64,000 nt of DNA from CAYRYU01 sp964428355 (lineage in GTDB: Bacteria; Muiribacteriota; Ozemobacteria; Ozemobacterales; Ozemobacteraceae): positions 7,089-71,088 of the forward strand of contig CAYRYU010000031.1 of assembly GCA_964428355.1 (NCBI GenBank), written 5' to 3'. Below, one piece after another: positions 33,744-42,460 of this stretch (position 1 is its first letter; each line of letters starts with the position of its first letter). The position numbers were made by a program, and so were the translations under genes. The notes under the pieces are model-generated. The model was not told the origin of the DNA. It made no database searches and saw only the letters and a list, made by a program, of their open reading frames with translations.

Positions 33744-34718
33744 TCAGGAACCCAATTTTTCTACCGGCGTGCCGGACATGACCGCCCCCCCGGCAATCAC
33801 CCTGCAGAAAACCCCTTCGGTGGGAAGGAGCCGCTTCCCATGGAAAGAATAATGGTGGGGCTTGGTTTCCTTTCCAATCTGGGTCACTTCCAGGATGGCG
33901 GCTCCGATCCGAAGCCGGTCCCCCATGTGGAGAGTGGAGAGATCGATCCCCTCGGTCTGGATGTTCTCGGCGAAATCCCCCGGTTTCGCTGCGGGATGGT
34001 GGGTGGAATTGAACCGGGAAACGCTCTCGGACATCAGGAGGCTGATTTGCCTGACTGTTCCAGCATGCGCATCTCCTTCGAGTCCCTGGTCAACCAGTAA
34101 CGCGCACTCGGCGACCGGTTCCTTTGCAGTTCCCACCCGGGGGGAGATGCAAACGCAGACCACACGGCCTGTGACGGACGAGGGGGTGAGGGGCTCCGAC
34201 GTGGTTGGCGGGGATAGGGTTTCCGAAAAACGGTCATCAGCCACGACCTTGCCGTTCCGGTGGGCCGCGGTCGCATACCATCCGATCCTTTCGACGGGAT
34301 GGTGGTCGAAATCGGGCACGTACGGCTTGATGTCCAGGAGCGGGGTTCCGTCCAGCATGTCCGCTCCGAGAAAATGGATCATCCCGTCCTCGATGTCTTG
34401 CACCCTTACGATGCTCATCCCGATCGGGTTGGGCCGTTTTGGAGAGCGCGTGGAGAAGATCCCGTGCTCGCGATCGTCAAGATAGGGGACGACCTTCATC
34501 GCCCCTTCGCGGATTTTGTGGAGATGGTAGATCAGGAACACGTGGCTGAACCCTTCCAGGTCGCAGAGTCCTTCCCGGAACTCGGGAAAAACCTCGGCGA
34601 TGCCCGGCTCGCTCCGGGCTCTCGCCGATTGGATAGGCGTTCCCGCCTGGTCCTTGAACCGGGTGGATAATCTTCCAATCGGGCGGAAGACAACTCCCTT
34701 TTCAGCGGGCTCGTTCAC
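33744..34718 (-). CDS. TrmO-like (TsaA domain) and MOSC domain fusion protein
   Basis: A 324-residue two-domain protein. Residues about 8-155 match the TsaA/TrmO family, which methylates N6 of t6A37 in tRNA using SAM: FRPIGRLSTRF, FSHVFLIYHLHK, FSTRSPKRPNPIGMS and GTPLLDIKPYVPDFD. Residues about 180-320 match a MOSC domain (molybdenum cofactor sulfurase C-terminal): VGTAKEPV, GLEGDAHAG, RQISLLM, FAENIQTEGID and GVFCRVIAGG. The GTG at 34718 is chosen because AAAGGAGG lies six to thirteen bases upstream. The fusion suggests the MOSC part supplies substrate or sulfur handling, but this is inference. Confidence 0.82.
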   Translation of the reverse strand: MNEPAEKGVVFRPIGRLSTRFKDQAGTPIQSARARSEPGIAEVFPEFREGLCDLEGFSHVFLIYHLHKIREGAMKVVPYLDDREHGIFSTRSPKRPNPIGMSIVRVQDIEDGMIHFLGADMLDGTPLLDIKPYVPDFDHHPVERIGWYATAAHRNGKVVADDRFSETLSPPTTSEPLTPSSVTGRVVCVCISPRVGTAKEPVAECALLVDQGLEGDAHAGTVRQISLLMSESVSRFNSTHHPAAKPGDFAENIQTEGIDLSTLHMGDRLRIGAAILEVTQIGKETKPHHYSFHGKRLLPTEGVFCRVIAGGAVMSGTPVEKLGS

Positions 34719-34763
34719 ACTCCACCTCCTTTGGATCGCCGACAAACCCCGTTTGTCGGAACC

Positions 34764-35405
34764 TCAATTCCTTCTGGCGACGAGGGTGTCCTGCATCAGA
34801 TTGTGGTGCTCCTCGATCCGGAACCCCAACGCCGCAAGGCAGTTCCCGGCTTCCAGCAGCGTATGGGGGCCGGTGTCGTGATGGCCTCCCTCCCCCTCGT
34901 GTATCCCTTCCATCACCTTGAAACCGTGGGCGTTGAAGTCGCTCACGACGATCCTTCCTGAAGGTTTCAGGACCCTTGCCATCTCGCGGCAAACAGGGTC
35001 GAGAGCGGCGAGATGGTGGATAACGTTCACGGAACACACCAGATCGAACGAGGAGTCAGGGAACGGCATCGATTCGGCGTTCGCAACCTCGAGCCTGACC
35101 TGCGTTTCCAGGCCGTGATACCTCAGGTGGAGCCTCGCGAAGTGCTGGTCTTCCGGCTTGACATCGATCGAGGTGATGCTTGCCCCCTCCTTTGCCAGCG
35201 CCAGGGAAAAATGGCCCTTCCCGGTCCCGACCTCGAGAATCTTTCCGGTGAGGGGTTTGGCCTTGTCGATGACGAAAGCCCTCTCCTGCTCGATATCGTA
35301 TCCGTGTTCCAGGAACTTCGTCCGGCGCTCGAGATACTTTCGGTGGCTGGCTTCCGCCTCCTCGCCCGCGTGTCGGGATGATGGTCCATCAAATGGCTCG
35401 CTCAT
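34764..35405 (-). CDS. class I SAM-dependent methyltransferase
   Basis: 213 residues from the ATG at 35405 (GAGGAAG upstream). The SAM motif is ILEVGTGKGHFSL; acidic motif II is in ITSIDVKPED; then ANAESMPFPDSSFDLV and VNVIHHL are typical of UbiE/Methyltransf_11 enzymes. A histidine-rich segment (GIHEGEGGHHDTG) precedes the C-terminus. It lies 45 bp upstream of the TrmO-MOSC gene, in the same direction, and probably forms a two-gene operon with it. The acceptor substrate is unknown. Confidence 0.78.
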   Translation of the reverse strand: MSEPFDGPSSRHAGEEAEASHRKYLERRTKFLEHGYDIEQERAFVIDKAKPLTGKILEVGTGKGHFSLALAKEGASITSIDVKPEDQHFARLHLRYHGLETQVRLEVANAESMPFPDSSFDLVCSVNVIHHLAALDPVCREMARVLKPSGRIVVSDFNAHGFKVMEGIHEGEGGHHDTGPHTLLEAGNCLAALGFRIEEHHNLMQDTLVARRN

Positions 35406-35652
35406 TTTTGTCTTCCTCACATGAAACTCGGATCGTTCCGGGAAGGCGGTGAAATCTATCCCGCCTGCCACTCTCCCGAAAGACCCTCCTGGGAGCTTCC
35501 CCAGTTGGCCGAAGTCGAGAATACCACTTTTTTCCCCCGGATTGTTCCGAAATCAGCTCCCATTTGGTTGATCTTTCCTGGAGAAAAGCTTTAGGATTTT
35601 CGCATGGAGAGATCCATCTCCATTTCTCCGGATCAAGGAGGGGGCGAGCGGA

Positions 35653-37068
35653 TTGAATACCAAGGGAAAACCGAGGACCCGGGAGTCGGGAGATGATTCA
35701 CTGATTTTTTCGAACAACGAGACCATCCTTGAAAGCATCTCGGATGGGGTTTTCATCGTCGACCGGGAATGGCGGATACGGTATTTCAACCGGGCCGCCG
35801 AGGAGATTACAGGATCTTCCAGGGCGGATGCCGTTGGGAGGAAATGTTACGAAGTCTTCAAGGCCGATATCTGTGAAAACGACTGCTCCCTCAAGAGAAC
35901 CCTTGAAACCGGGAAGCCGATAATGAACCAATCCGTCTCCATCCAGAATTCCGTTGGGGGGAGAGTTCCGATCAGCATATCCACTGCGGTCTTTCGGTCA
36001 GAAGAAGGTGAGATTCTCGGGGGTGCCGAAACCTTCCGCGATCTCACCCCGATTTTCGAGATGCGCAAGGAACTCGAAGGGCGTTTCGCGCTCGGGGATA
36101 TCGTCAGCCGGACCCCCAAAGTGAAGCGGATTTTGAACATCGTCCCCGCGGTTGCGGCTTCCGAAAGCACCGTGCTCATCCAAGGTGAAACGGGAACGGG
36201 GAAGGAGGTGCTCGCCCGTACGATCCATTCGTTGAGTTCCAGGAAGGACGGGCCATTCATTGCGGTGAATTGTGGAGCGTTGCCGGATACCCTCCTCGAA
36301 TCTGAATTGTTCGGGTACAAAGCTGGGGCATTCACGGGGGCCACACGGGACAAGGCGGGTCGATTCGCCTTAGCCGCCGGAGGCACGATCTTTCTCGACG
36401 AAATCACTGATATCAGCCCGGCCATGCAGGTGAAACTCCTTCGCGTAATACAGGAAAGGACCTATGAGCCCCTGGGTGCCATCAGATCCTCCAAGGCGGA
36501 TTGCCGCATCATCACCGCCTCCAACAAGGATCTCTCCCTCCAGCTCAAGGAAGGGAAATTCCGTCGGGATCTGTTTTACCGACTCAACATCGTCAAGATC
36601 GAACTCCCCCCCCTCCGGGAACGCAGGGAGGACATCCCCTTTCTGGCCGATCACTTCCTGGCCAATTTCAACCGCCTTCGAAACAGGAAGATCATGAGGA
36701 TAGCCCCTGATGTGATGGCGATTTTCCATGGCTATCCCTGGCCGGGGAACATCCGGGAGCTGGAAAACGCCATCGAGTATGCGTTCATTCTGTGCTCCGG
36801 AGCGACAATCCGGGCAGACCACCTTCCGGACGAGTTCCAGACCCGGAAAGGGTTCGATGCTGCCGGGGGGGCTCTCCATCAGGTCCGGGAGGCGGTCGAA
36901 GCCCAGGCTATCCGGGAGGCTCTCCGCCACCACCGGAACAACCGCCTTGCGGCGGCCCGGGATCTCGGAATCCACAAGAGCACCCTTTTCAGGAAGGCCA
37001 GGGCTCTGGGGATCCAACTCCCCCAACAGGACGGCCGAAATTCGAGGAAGTCGCCCGCGGGGAGATGA
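35653..37068 (+). CDS. sigma-54-dependent transcriptional activator with PAS sensor
   Basis: A 471-residue enhancer-binding protein. A PAS domain (about 20-140) carries a Cys cluster in KCYEVFKADICENDCSLKRT. The AAA+ domain (about 145-385) has Walker A GETGTGKE, the GAFTGA motif that contacts sigma-54, and Walker B TIFLDEITD. A C-terminal Fis-type helix-turn-helix reads NNRLAAARDLGIHKSTLFRK. The start is probably the TTG at 35653, after GGAGGGGG. The Cys-rich PAS type also occurs in activators near orange-protein operons, so it may read redox state or metal (inference). Paired palindromes lie 33-80 bp downstream of its stop. Confidence 0.9.
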   Translation: MNTKGKPRTRESGDDSLIFSNNETILESISDGVFIVDREWRIRYFNRAAEEITGSSRADAVGRKCYEVFKADICENDCSLKRTLETGKPIMNQSVSIQNSVGGRVPISISTAVFRSEEGEILGGAETFRDLTPIFEMRKELEGRFALGDIVSRTPKVKRILNIVPAVAASESTVLIQGETGTGKEVLARTIHSLSSRKDGPFIAVNCGALPDTLLESELFGYKAGAFTGATRDKAGRFALAAGGTIFLDEITDISPAMQVKLLRVIQERTYEPLGAIRSSKADCRIITASNKDLSLQLKEGKFRRDLFYRLNIVKIELPPLRERREDIPFLADHFLANFNRLRNRKIMRIAPDVMAIFHGYPWPGNIRELENAIEYAFILCSGATIRADHLPDEFQTRKGFDAAGGALHQVREAVEAQAIREALRHHRNNRLAAARDLGIHKSTLFRKARALGIQLPQQDGRNSRKSPAGR

Positions 37069-37100
37069 TTCCAGGGTCGTGATCGGGATCCACCGATAAA

Positions 37101-37148
37101 GACGCATAAATGCAACCCTTCCGGATTGTGGAGTTGCATTAATGCGAC
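37101..37148 (+). promoter_or_regulatory. pair of palindromic sites, candidate upstream activating sequence
   Basis: GACGCATAAATGCAAC (37101-37116) and GTTGCATTAATGCGAC (37133-37148) are inverted copies of each other (two mismatches), and each is nearly palindromic around GCATTAATGC. Their centres are 32 bp apart, about three helical turns, so both face the same side of the DNA. They lie about 90-135 bp upstream of a possible -24/-12 promoter and next to a sigma-54 activator gene. Confidence 0.65.
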
Positions 37149-37236
37149 TGTTATTCGATTTCCGGTTCGGGTTGGTCCGGGGAGCCAGGCCTGAAGTCAT
37201 CAGGTGTTTTCATGTGGTTTCATTGATTTTCCGGCG

Positions 37237-37251
37237 TGGTACAGGAAATGC
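37237..37251 (+). promoter_or_regulatory. possible sigma-54 (-24/-12) promoter
   Basis: TGGTAC, five bases, then ATGC, compared with the consensus TGGCAC-N5-TTGC. The match is imperfect, but the distance to the upstream palindromes and the neighbouring activator gene fit. It would drive the secreted-protein operon beginning at 37265. Confidence 0.4.
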
Positions 37252-37264
37252 GTAGGCCAAGCCC

Positions 37265-38437
37265 ATGGGGTTGGAGAAGTCTGGGTCGGGGATCATTCCT
37301 ACCAGGGGTCCTCGATTGCGGTCTTTTCTCATACCCCTTCGAGCCAAATCCTCTATTTTCTCGACTCGGGGAGGTGGAATCCTCCCCCCCTCGGCGGAGA
37401 AGGAATGGTTTTCCTTCTCCGCCGTCCTTTTTTTCGTCCTGCTGCTTGGCCTTTTTCCCGCCAGCATCCTGGGAAGTGAAAGGAGCCCGCCGAAGATCGC
37501 GGTTTCCCGCGTAAGACTTCCAAAATATGGGGAGGTCATCCGGCAGATGATCTTCCTCCCCGATGGGACAATGTTCGTTGGAACGTTCGGTCGCGGAGCC
37601 TGGCGGGTGGGAAACGGGTGTGCCCAGCAACTCGTGGGGCCCGGTGGCACGATCCCCAGCCATCGTATCAGCAGGATCCTTCGGGACGGCAGCAGTCTCG
37701 TATTTGCAACTGCAGGGGAAGGCCTTCTTCTCTTTGATCTCGGGTCCTCTGAATGGAGGAGGTTCGACCCATCTCCCGATGCGCGGATGCAATACCTTCA
37801 CGCCCTCATGCGAACAGAGGCTGGGGAGCTGGTAGTCGGGTCCGTCGGTTCGGGGGTGGCTCTCCTCCGGAACGGAAGCTGGACATACATAGACTCCGGG
37901 GCTGGCCTCACCGAAAACTGGATCAACGAAGCGGCAGAAACCCCCCAGGGAATCCTTATCGCCACGGCCCGCGGCGTGTTCCAGATCATCGGGAACCGTG
38001 CAAAACTCAGATTTTTCCCCACCGGAAACTGGGAAGACCCTGAGATCAACACCCTTTTGGAGGCGTCCGGATCCCTCTTCCTCGGAACCGTAGGAGATGG
38101 CGTGGTAGTCGTTCCCGGATCGGGGAAACCCGGGAAGGTTGACGGATGCCGCGGAGCCATCCACATGATCGTTCCCTGGAAAAGCGGAATCTGGGCTGCG
38201 GGAGATGCCGGGCTCTGGACGCTGAGGGCGGACGAATCGTCATGGACTGCCTCATTGGCGAGCGGCCCCTGGGGAACGGATGCCCGTTTCAAATCCCTCG
38301 CAGTTTCCCCGGAAGGGCGGCTTTTCGGCGGAACGATGGACGGCAGGATCTTCCGTTCCAATCCGGACGGAGGTTTCGATCTCTTCGGGGCTTTCGACGG
38401 GATCAAATTCAAGGTGGAAAGGGAGGAAGGAAAATGA
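37265..38437 (+). CDS. secreted or anchored beta-propeller protein
   Basis: 390 residues if started at the ATG at 37265. A hydrophobic segment (about 50-70, FSAVLFFVLLLGLFPASILG) is followed by a beta-propeller of six or so blades: MIFLPDGTMFVGTFGRGAW, GILIATARGVFQI, SLFLGTVGDGVVVV, SGIWAAGDAGLWTL and RLFGGTMDGRIFRS. These match two-component-regulator propeller repeats, usually a periplasmic sensing or scaffold domain. The start is doubtful: no good ribosome site is visible and a strong hairpin with a T-run falls in the codons before the hydrophobic segment. It overlaps the next gene by 4 bp. Confidence 0.68.
   Translation: MGLEKSGSGIIPTRGPRLRSFLIPLRAKSSIFSTRGGGILPPSAEKEWFSFSAVLFFVLLLGLFPASILGSERSPPKIAVSRVRLPKYGEVIRQMIFLPDGTMFVGTFGRGAWRVGNGCAQQLVGPGGTIPSHRISRILRDGSSLVFATAGEGLLLFDLGSSEWRRFDPSPDARMQYLHALMRTEAGELVVGSVGSGVALLRNGSWTYIDSGAGLTENWINEAAETPQGILIATARGVFQIIGNRAKLRFFPTGNWEDPEINTLLEASGSLFLGTVGDGVVVVPGSGKPGKVDGCRGAIHMIVPWKSGIWAAGDAGLWTLRADESSWTASLASGPWGTDARFKSLAVSPEGRLFGGTMDGRIFRSNPDGGFDLFGAFDGIKFKVEREEGK
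37393..37434 (+). terminator. terminator-like hairpin within the 5' coding part of the propeller gene
   Basis: A perfect 13-bp stem (GGCGGAGAAGGAA with TTCCTTCTCCGCC) around a 5-nt loop, followed by GTCC and seven T. In isolation this would be called a Rho-independent terminator. It could be an attenuator, or it could end a short RNA starting near 37262. Alternatively the real gene starts later than annotated. Confidence 0.6.
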
Positions 38438-39687
38438 CCGTGTCCGAGGTTTTCGGGGGAAGAGGGTTCCCCCGCTCCTGGCTGATTATTGTGTCCGGGT
38501 TCGCTCTTTTCTCGGTTTTGCCCCCCTTCGCTTTCGCGGGGGTGGAAACCGCCTCAGCGGCTGCTCCCGTCAGGGAGGAAAGTCGATACGAGCTTCCCGG
38601 ACTCACCCATCCTACGTCCCAGGTATTTTTCCGTCAGGCGATCGGTCACCTCGACGATGGAAAAAAGCTCCTGGCCTTCCAGAGCATGCAGAAGGCAGTA
38701 CAGATGCAACCCGATCACCCCGAGCTCCTTTCCCGAGCCGCCCTCCTTGGAATGGAGCTGGGCGACTCCTGCCTGGGGGATATCCGTCCCTTCCTCGATT
38801 CGCTGTCCCGTCTTCGGGGCGATTCCATGAGGGAGGACGAGCAGATCGCCTTCGCTCGGGTTCTTTTCCTGGTCGAGCCTTTCGATTTCGGGAAAGCTTC
38901 CGCCGTGATCGACCAGGTGCTGAAGAAGAACCCCCGCTCCCTCCCCGGAATCGTGACGGCCGGTGATCTCGAACTTGCACGCGGGAAATTCCGTGAAGCC
39001 CTCGAGATGTTCCAGAGGGGAAAGGCCCTCGATGCACGCTGTCCCGGGTCCCTCTGGGGAATCGGCTACGCACTGAAAGGCATGGGTCAGTCCGAACCCG
39101 CGGTCCGTGCCTTTCTTGACGCCTACTCGACTTCCCCCGATCTCGCGGTTTCCAACGAGAAGATGGGGCGGGCAATGGTCGACCTGGGGCGGCCGATGAC
39201 GGCTTCGAAATACTTCCAGCAGGCTCTTGATATCGACAAGGATTGCCTGGGTGCCCATGTCGGCCTGCTGGGGATCCTTCTCTCCCGCAACCAGGACATG
39301 AGCGCAAGGAAGCATCTCAAAGCGGCCCTGGTTCTCGATCCCCGGAACCCCCGGCTGCATCTCTACCAGGGTATTTTCAACGAGATGCGCGGCAACCTCG
39401 AGGGGGCGATCCGGTCTTATGAGATTTCCGCGGCCGCAGGGCCAAACGTCATCGATGCACGGCTCCGGCTCGCCCGGATCTTCTCCGGAGTAGGCCACTC
39501 GTTCCCAGGCAACACCTTTTCCAACACCCACCCAGGGGACCTCTGGAGATACAAGGAATGCTTCAACCCCAGGAAGGCAATCAGCCTGTTCAAGGAGGTT
39601 CTTGCTCTCGACCCCGACCATTCGGAATCGGCTTCCATCACATTCGCGATCGATCAGCTCGAAGAGGGGCTGGGTTCCAACCAGTGA
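38434..39687 (+). CDS. secreted TPR-repeat protein
   Basis: A 417-residue protein with a signal peptide (about 14-35, LIIVSGFALFSVLPPFAFAG) and a superhelix of about nine to ten TPR units (AIGHLDDGKKLLAFQSMQKA, GKFREALEMFQRGKALDARC, ASKYFQQALDIDKD, AISLFKEVLALDPDHSES). It should act as a periplasmic or outer-membrane-linked scaffold. The ATG at 38434 overlaps the upstream TGA (ATGA) and has GGAGGAAGG upstream, so translation is coupled to the propeller gene. Confidence 0.75.
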   Translation: MTVSEVFGGRGFPRSWLIIVSGFALFSVLPPFAFAGVETASAAAPVREESRYELPGLTHPTSQVFFRQAIGHLDDGKKLLAFQSMQKAVQMQPDHPELLSRAALLGMELGDSCLGDIRPFLDSLSRLRGDSMREDEQIAFARVLFLVEPFDFGKASAVIDQVLKKNPRSLPGIVTAGDLELARGKFREALEMFQRGKALDARCPGSLWGIGYALKGMGQSEPAVRAFLDAYSTSPDLAVSNEKMGRAMVDLGRPMTASKYFQQALDIDKDCLGAHVGLLGILLSRNQDMSARKHLKAALVLDPRNPRLHLYQGIFNEMRGNLEGAIRSYEISAAAGPNVIDARLRLARIFSGVGHSFPGNTFSNTHPGDLWRYKECFNPRKAISLFKEVLALDPDHSESASITFAIDQLEEGLGSNQ

Positions 39688-39714
39688 AATCAGGAAAATA
39701 ATGGAGGAGAAGGC

Positions 39715-42300
39715 ATGAAGAAGTCATCATCGTTTCGAGCGTTTCTGGGCTCTTTTCTCTTGACGGTTCTTTGTTGTCAAATAGGCTTCGCTGCCGATGT
39801 TTCGGCTGTTCCAGACGATCAGAAGTTCCTTCCGTCCGCGATAACGGCCATCTCGAGCGGGATCCAGCGCTCCCACGAGATCCGCCGGCCGGCCGAGCTG
39901 GAGAAGAACGAGAAGGCCTCGATCGCGATCTGGTGCCCGTGGATGGAGCCGCCTCCCATTCAACGCACGATCGGGAACCAGATCGGTGAGGAAGGGAAGA
40001 TCTTCAGGAACACCGGGTCCACGAAAGGGACTTTCCCCTACGTCGTCCAGGAAAAATCCTCCGGGAAATTCTTCGTCTTCCGGAAGGTCAGATACCAGTG
40101 GAAGTTCGAGAAGGCCAAGGAAGGAACCGACCCACATGGGGGGAACGTTGACGGGGAGTCCGGTGTCGACCCATGGACCCCCTTCTTCTCCGAAATGAAG
40201 CTCGAGGAGACCGCTCCCGGTTTCATTCTCGATTGGGCACAGGAAAAGACCGCGGCTACCGATCTTCCCGAGAAGAAAGTGTTCGCGAACCGGCACACAA
40301 CGGTATACGATTCCGGCGTTCAGGATGACGAAACCGTCGCGAACTCCTCCTTTTTGCAGCAAGTCGGGATGACTCTCACTTACCAGCGGGCCGAGGTCGA
40401 GGCCACCGCGAACGGTCCAGGATACCCGGAAACGGGATTCGGGACCGCTGACCTCCCGACCCAGGACATCATCGAGGCATCGATCAAGGGAACGGTGGCC
40501 CTCAACACCGCTCCCCCCGATTCGGCATTCGTCGACGGGAAGGTCATCAACGCCATTCCAGAGCCATACAAACCCTTCTGGACGCTGGGTGAATGTTCCG
40601 CGTATGCTCTCGTCTACGTGGAGGACCACCAGGCTCCGGATGCGAAACCGGCCGAATCCTCCGGGAAGGAATACTCGGGAATCGTTGGAAAGTGGCTCCA
40701 GGGTGGGGTCAAGATCGAATACGTCGATGACAATCCGAACGCAAACCAGGACTCCGACCAGATGAAAGCGGATTTCAAGTATTATGCCGGTAACAACGAT
40801 ATCTACAAGGTCGAAAACCCCTTCTACAACCCGCCTGAGGTCAGGGAACCCTACATCTATGTGTTCATCCTGAGGGCCAACAACGAGTTCGGGCCATATA
40901 TTGGTCCCGCCAAGAAGGAGCGGGAAAGGTCATGGTATATCAACCGGCACCCCTATTGGTCGAAGCAGCCGGTCGAGATGACCAAGGCCTACCTGGACAA
41001 CCGGTACTCGAACGCCTGGGACGCCAACAGCATCCCCGCCTGGGAACTCGGAGCGGCCTACTACGTCATGAACACCGATGAAGGCGACTCCGGGAAGTTT
41101 CATGTGGAAGAGTTGAATGAGGCATGGACTGCGGGAAAGATCACGGATCAGAACTGCCCCAGCTTCGCAGCCTTGCGGGACTCACTTGCCGACCGGGATC
41201 TTCCCGCTGCGAAGAAAGCCGTGGCAGCACTGGATGCGCTCGCGGATGCGATACAGAACCCCGCCAACTTCGGAATTCGCGGGGACAGGACGTTTTCCCG
41301 GTTCGCTTCCGCCGGGTTCAGCGACGAGAAAGGCTCCTACGTCATCGGGAAGGCCAAACTCGAGAAGAACAATCCCGCCGTTCACCGCGAATGGAATGAG
41401 GTAATCGAAGGGGTCCAGGTGAAGAAGGGCGAATGGACGGTGGCAGAGAAGCGGATCATCCTGCCGTTCCACTATTGCACCGCGGCGGTTGACCAATGCG
41501 ATGTCGCTTGCTTCAGCAGCAAGGATGTCGTCAGCGTTTCATCCTCCGATTGCTGTGGAAACTCCGCGTCCGTCGAGTCCATTCCAACCAGTGACGGGGT
41601 GACCATCAAGGACGAAGCGCTCGGTTCCAAACCGACCCCCGAACTCCTCATCAAATGCGGTGGGACGAGTGAGGAAGTTTCAGTCCAGATTCCGGCCAAC
41701 GACTCCCTCGGCGCAGCGGAGAAACTCGTGGTCAAGAACAAGACCACGGGCGATGTCCAGGAGTTCGCCGCGAACCAGTACGACGGGGATTTCGATCTTT
41801 CCAAGAACGATTTCTTTGTCAAGAGGTCTGGACAACAGCTCGACCCAGTGGGCGTGATTCCCGATGACCCCAACGGCGCCCTGAAGGATCGGGTCATTTT
41901 CGAGGATACCCGGCTCCAGTTCACCCTTGGAGGATATGACAACATCGATGGTATGACGCCGTTCCGGGGAGTGGGAAAGCTCAAGTTCGCCATCTACGCA
42001 CTTGATTCGAACAAGCAGCGGGCTGCCCCCGAGACCCTCGAATATACGGATGAGAAGGGTGCGATCCACCGTGGGGATTCCGTGGAACGGGATAATTCCG
42101 GCGATCCCTACACCTTCGATCCCGTTTTCCGCCTTTTCCACATCTTTCGGGTCCCTGGTTGGTATCAGGCCGAGTATCAAGTCTGGGAAAAGAGTTCCAC
42201 CGCCCCTGAAAAGAAATCCCGGACCTTGACCGTCAACATCCACGTCCTGGATGCAAAATCCCAGGTAAGGACGATCGAAAGCGAAGACCAGAAAAAGTGA
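39715..42300 (+). CDS. large secreted protein of unknown function
   Basis: An 861-residue protein with a signal peptide (SFRAFLGSFLLTVLCCQIGFAA). The mature part is beta-rich with few repeats. A helical patch lies at about 480-520 (LADRDLPAAKKAVAALDALA). A Cys-rich segment at about 590-625 (HYCTAAVDQCDVACFS, DCCGNSASV) may be disulfide-bonded. The C-terminus at about 720-850 looks Ig-like (LQFTLGGYDNIDG, GWYQAEYQVWEKS). I recognise no family. It follows the TPR gene by 27 bp with GGAGGAGAAGG before the ATG, so it is the third gene of the propeller operon. It may be the surface or cargo protein of that system. Confidence 0.6.
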   Translation: MKKSSSFRAFLGSFLLTVLCCQIGFAADVSAVPDDQKFLPSAITAISSGIQRSHEIRRPAELEKNEKASIAIWCPWMEPPPIQRTIGNQIGEEGKIFRNTGSTKGTFPYVVQEKSSGKFFVFRKVRYQWKFEKAKEGTDPHGGNVDGESGVDPWTPFFSEMKLEETAPGFILDWAQEKTAATDLPEKKVFANRHTTVYDSGVQDDETVANSSFLQQVGMTLTYQRAEVEATANGPGYPETGFGTADLPTQDIIEASIKGTVALNTAPPDSAFVDGKVINAIPEPYKPFWTLGECSAYALVYVEDHQAPDAKPAESSGKEYSGIVGKWLQGGVKIEYVDDNPNANQDSDQMKADFKYYAGNNDIYKVENPFYNPPEVREPYIYVFILRANNEFGPYIGPAKKERERSWYINRHPYWSKQPVEMTKAYLDNRYSNAWDANSIPAWELGAAYYVMNTDEGDSGKFHVEELNEAWTAGKITDQNCPSFAALRDSLADRDLPAAKKAVAALDALADAIQNPANFGIRGDRTFSRFASAGFSDEKGSYVIGKAKLEKNNPAVHREWNEVIEGVQVKKGEWTVAEKRIILPFHYCTAAVDQCDVACFSSKDVVSVSSSDCCGNSASVESIPTSDGVTIKDEALGSKPTPELLIKCGGTSEEVSVQIPANDSLGAAEKLVVKNKTTGDVQEFAANQYDGDFDLSKNDFFVKRSGQQLDPVGVIPDDPNGALKDRVIFEDTRLQFTLGGYDNIDGMTPFRGVGKLKFAIYALDSNKQRAAPETLEYTDEKGAIHRGDSVERDNSGDPYTFDPVFRLFHIFRVPGWYQAEYQVWEKSSTAPEKKSRTLTVNIHVLDAKSQVRTIESEDQKK

Positions 42301-42330
42301 ATCCATCCCGTGAGCTCCTTTCGCAATCGC

Positions 42331-42439
42331 AGGCTCGAGGCTGCCCGGGTTGAAACCCCGGCCGCGAGCGTAGATGCGAAAAGATCGAACGGAATTGACT
42401 GCAGGTCGCAAACCCGGGCGGGAGGGTTCTCCCGCCCGG
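42331..42439 (+). promoter_or_regulatory. two GC-rich hairpins between the large secreted protein and the next propeller gene
   Basis: The first lies at about 42331-42370: CTCG/CGAG outside GCCCGGGTT/AACCCCGGC with one mismatch. The second lies at 42414-42439: CCGGGCGGGAG with CTCCCGCCCGG, 11 perfect base pairs and a GGTT loop. Neither has a T-run. They could stabilise upstream mRNA or lower read-through, giving differential expression within the operon. Confidence 0.45.
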
Positions 42440-42460
42440 CTGTTCAGACCAGGAGGCCGA

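Noticed and set aside
38554..40629. Long minus-strand frames opposite the TPR and 861-residue genes
   Set aside because: They lack signal peptides, ribosome sites and any family pattern, while the plus-strand genes have all three.
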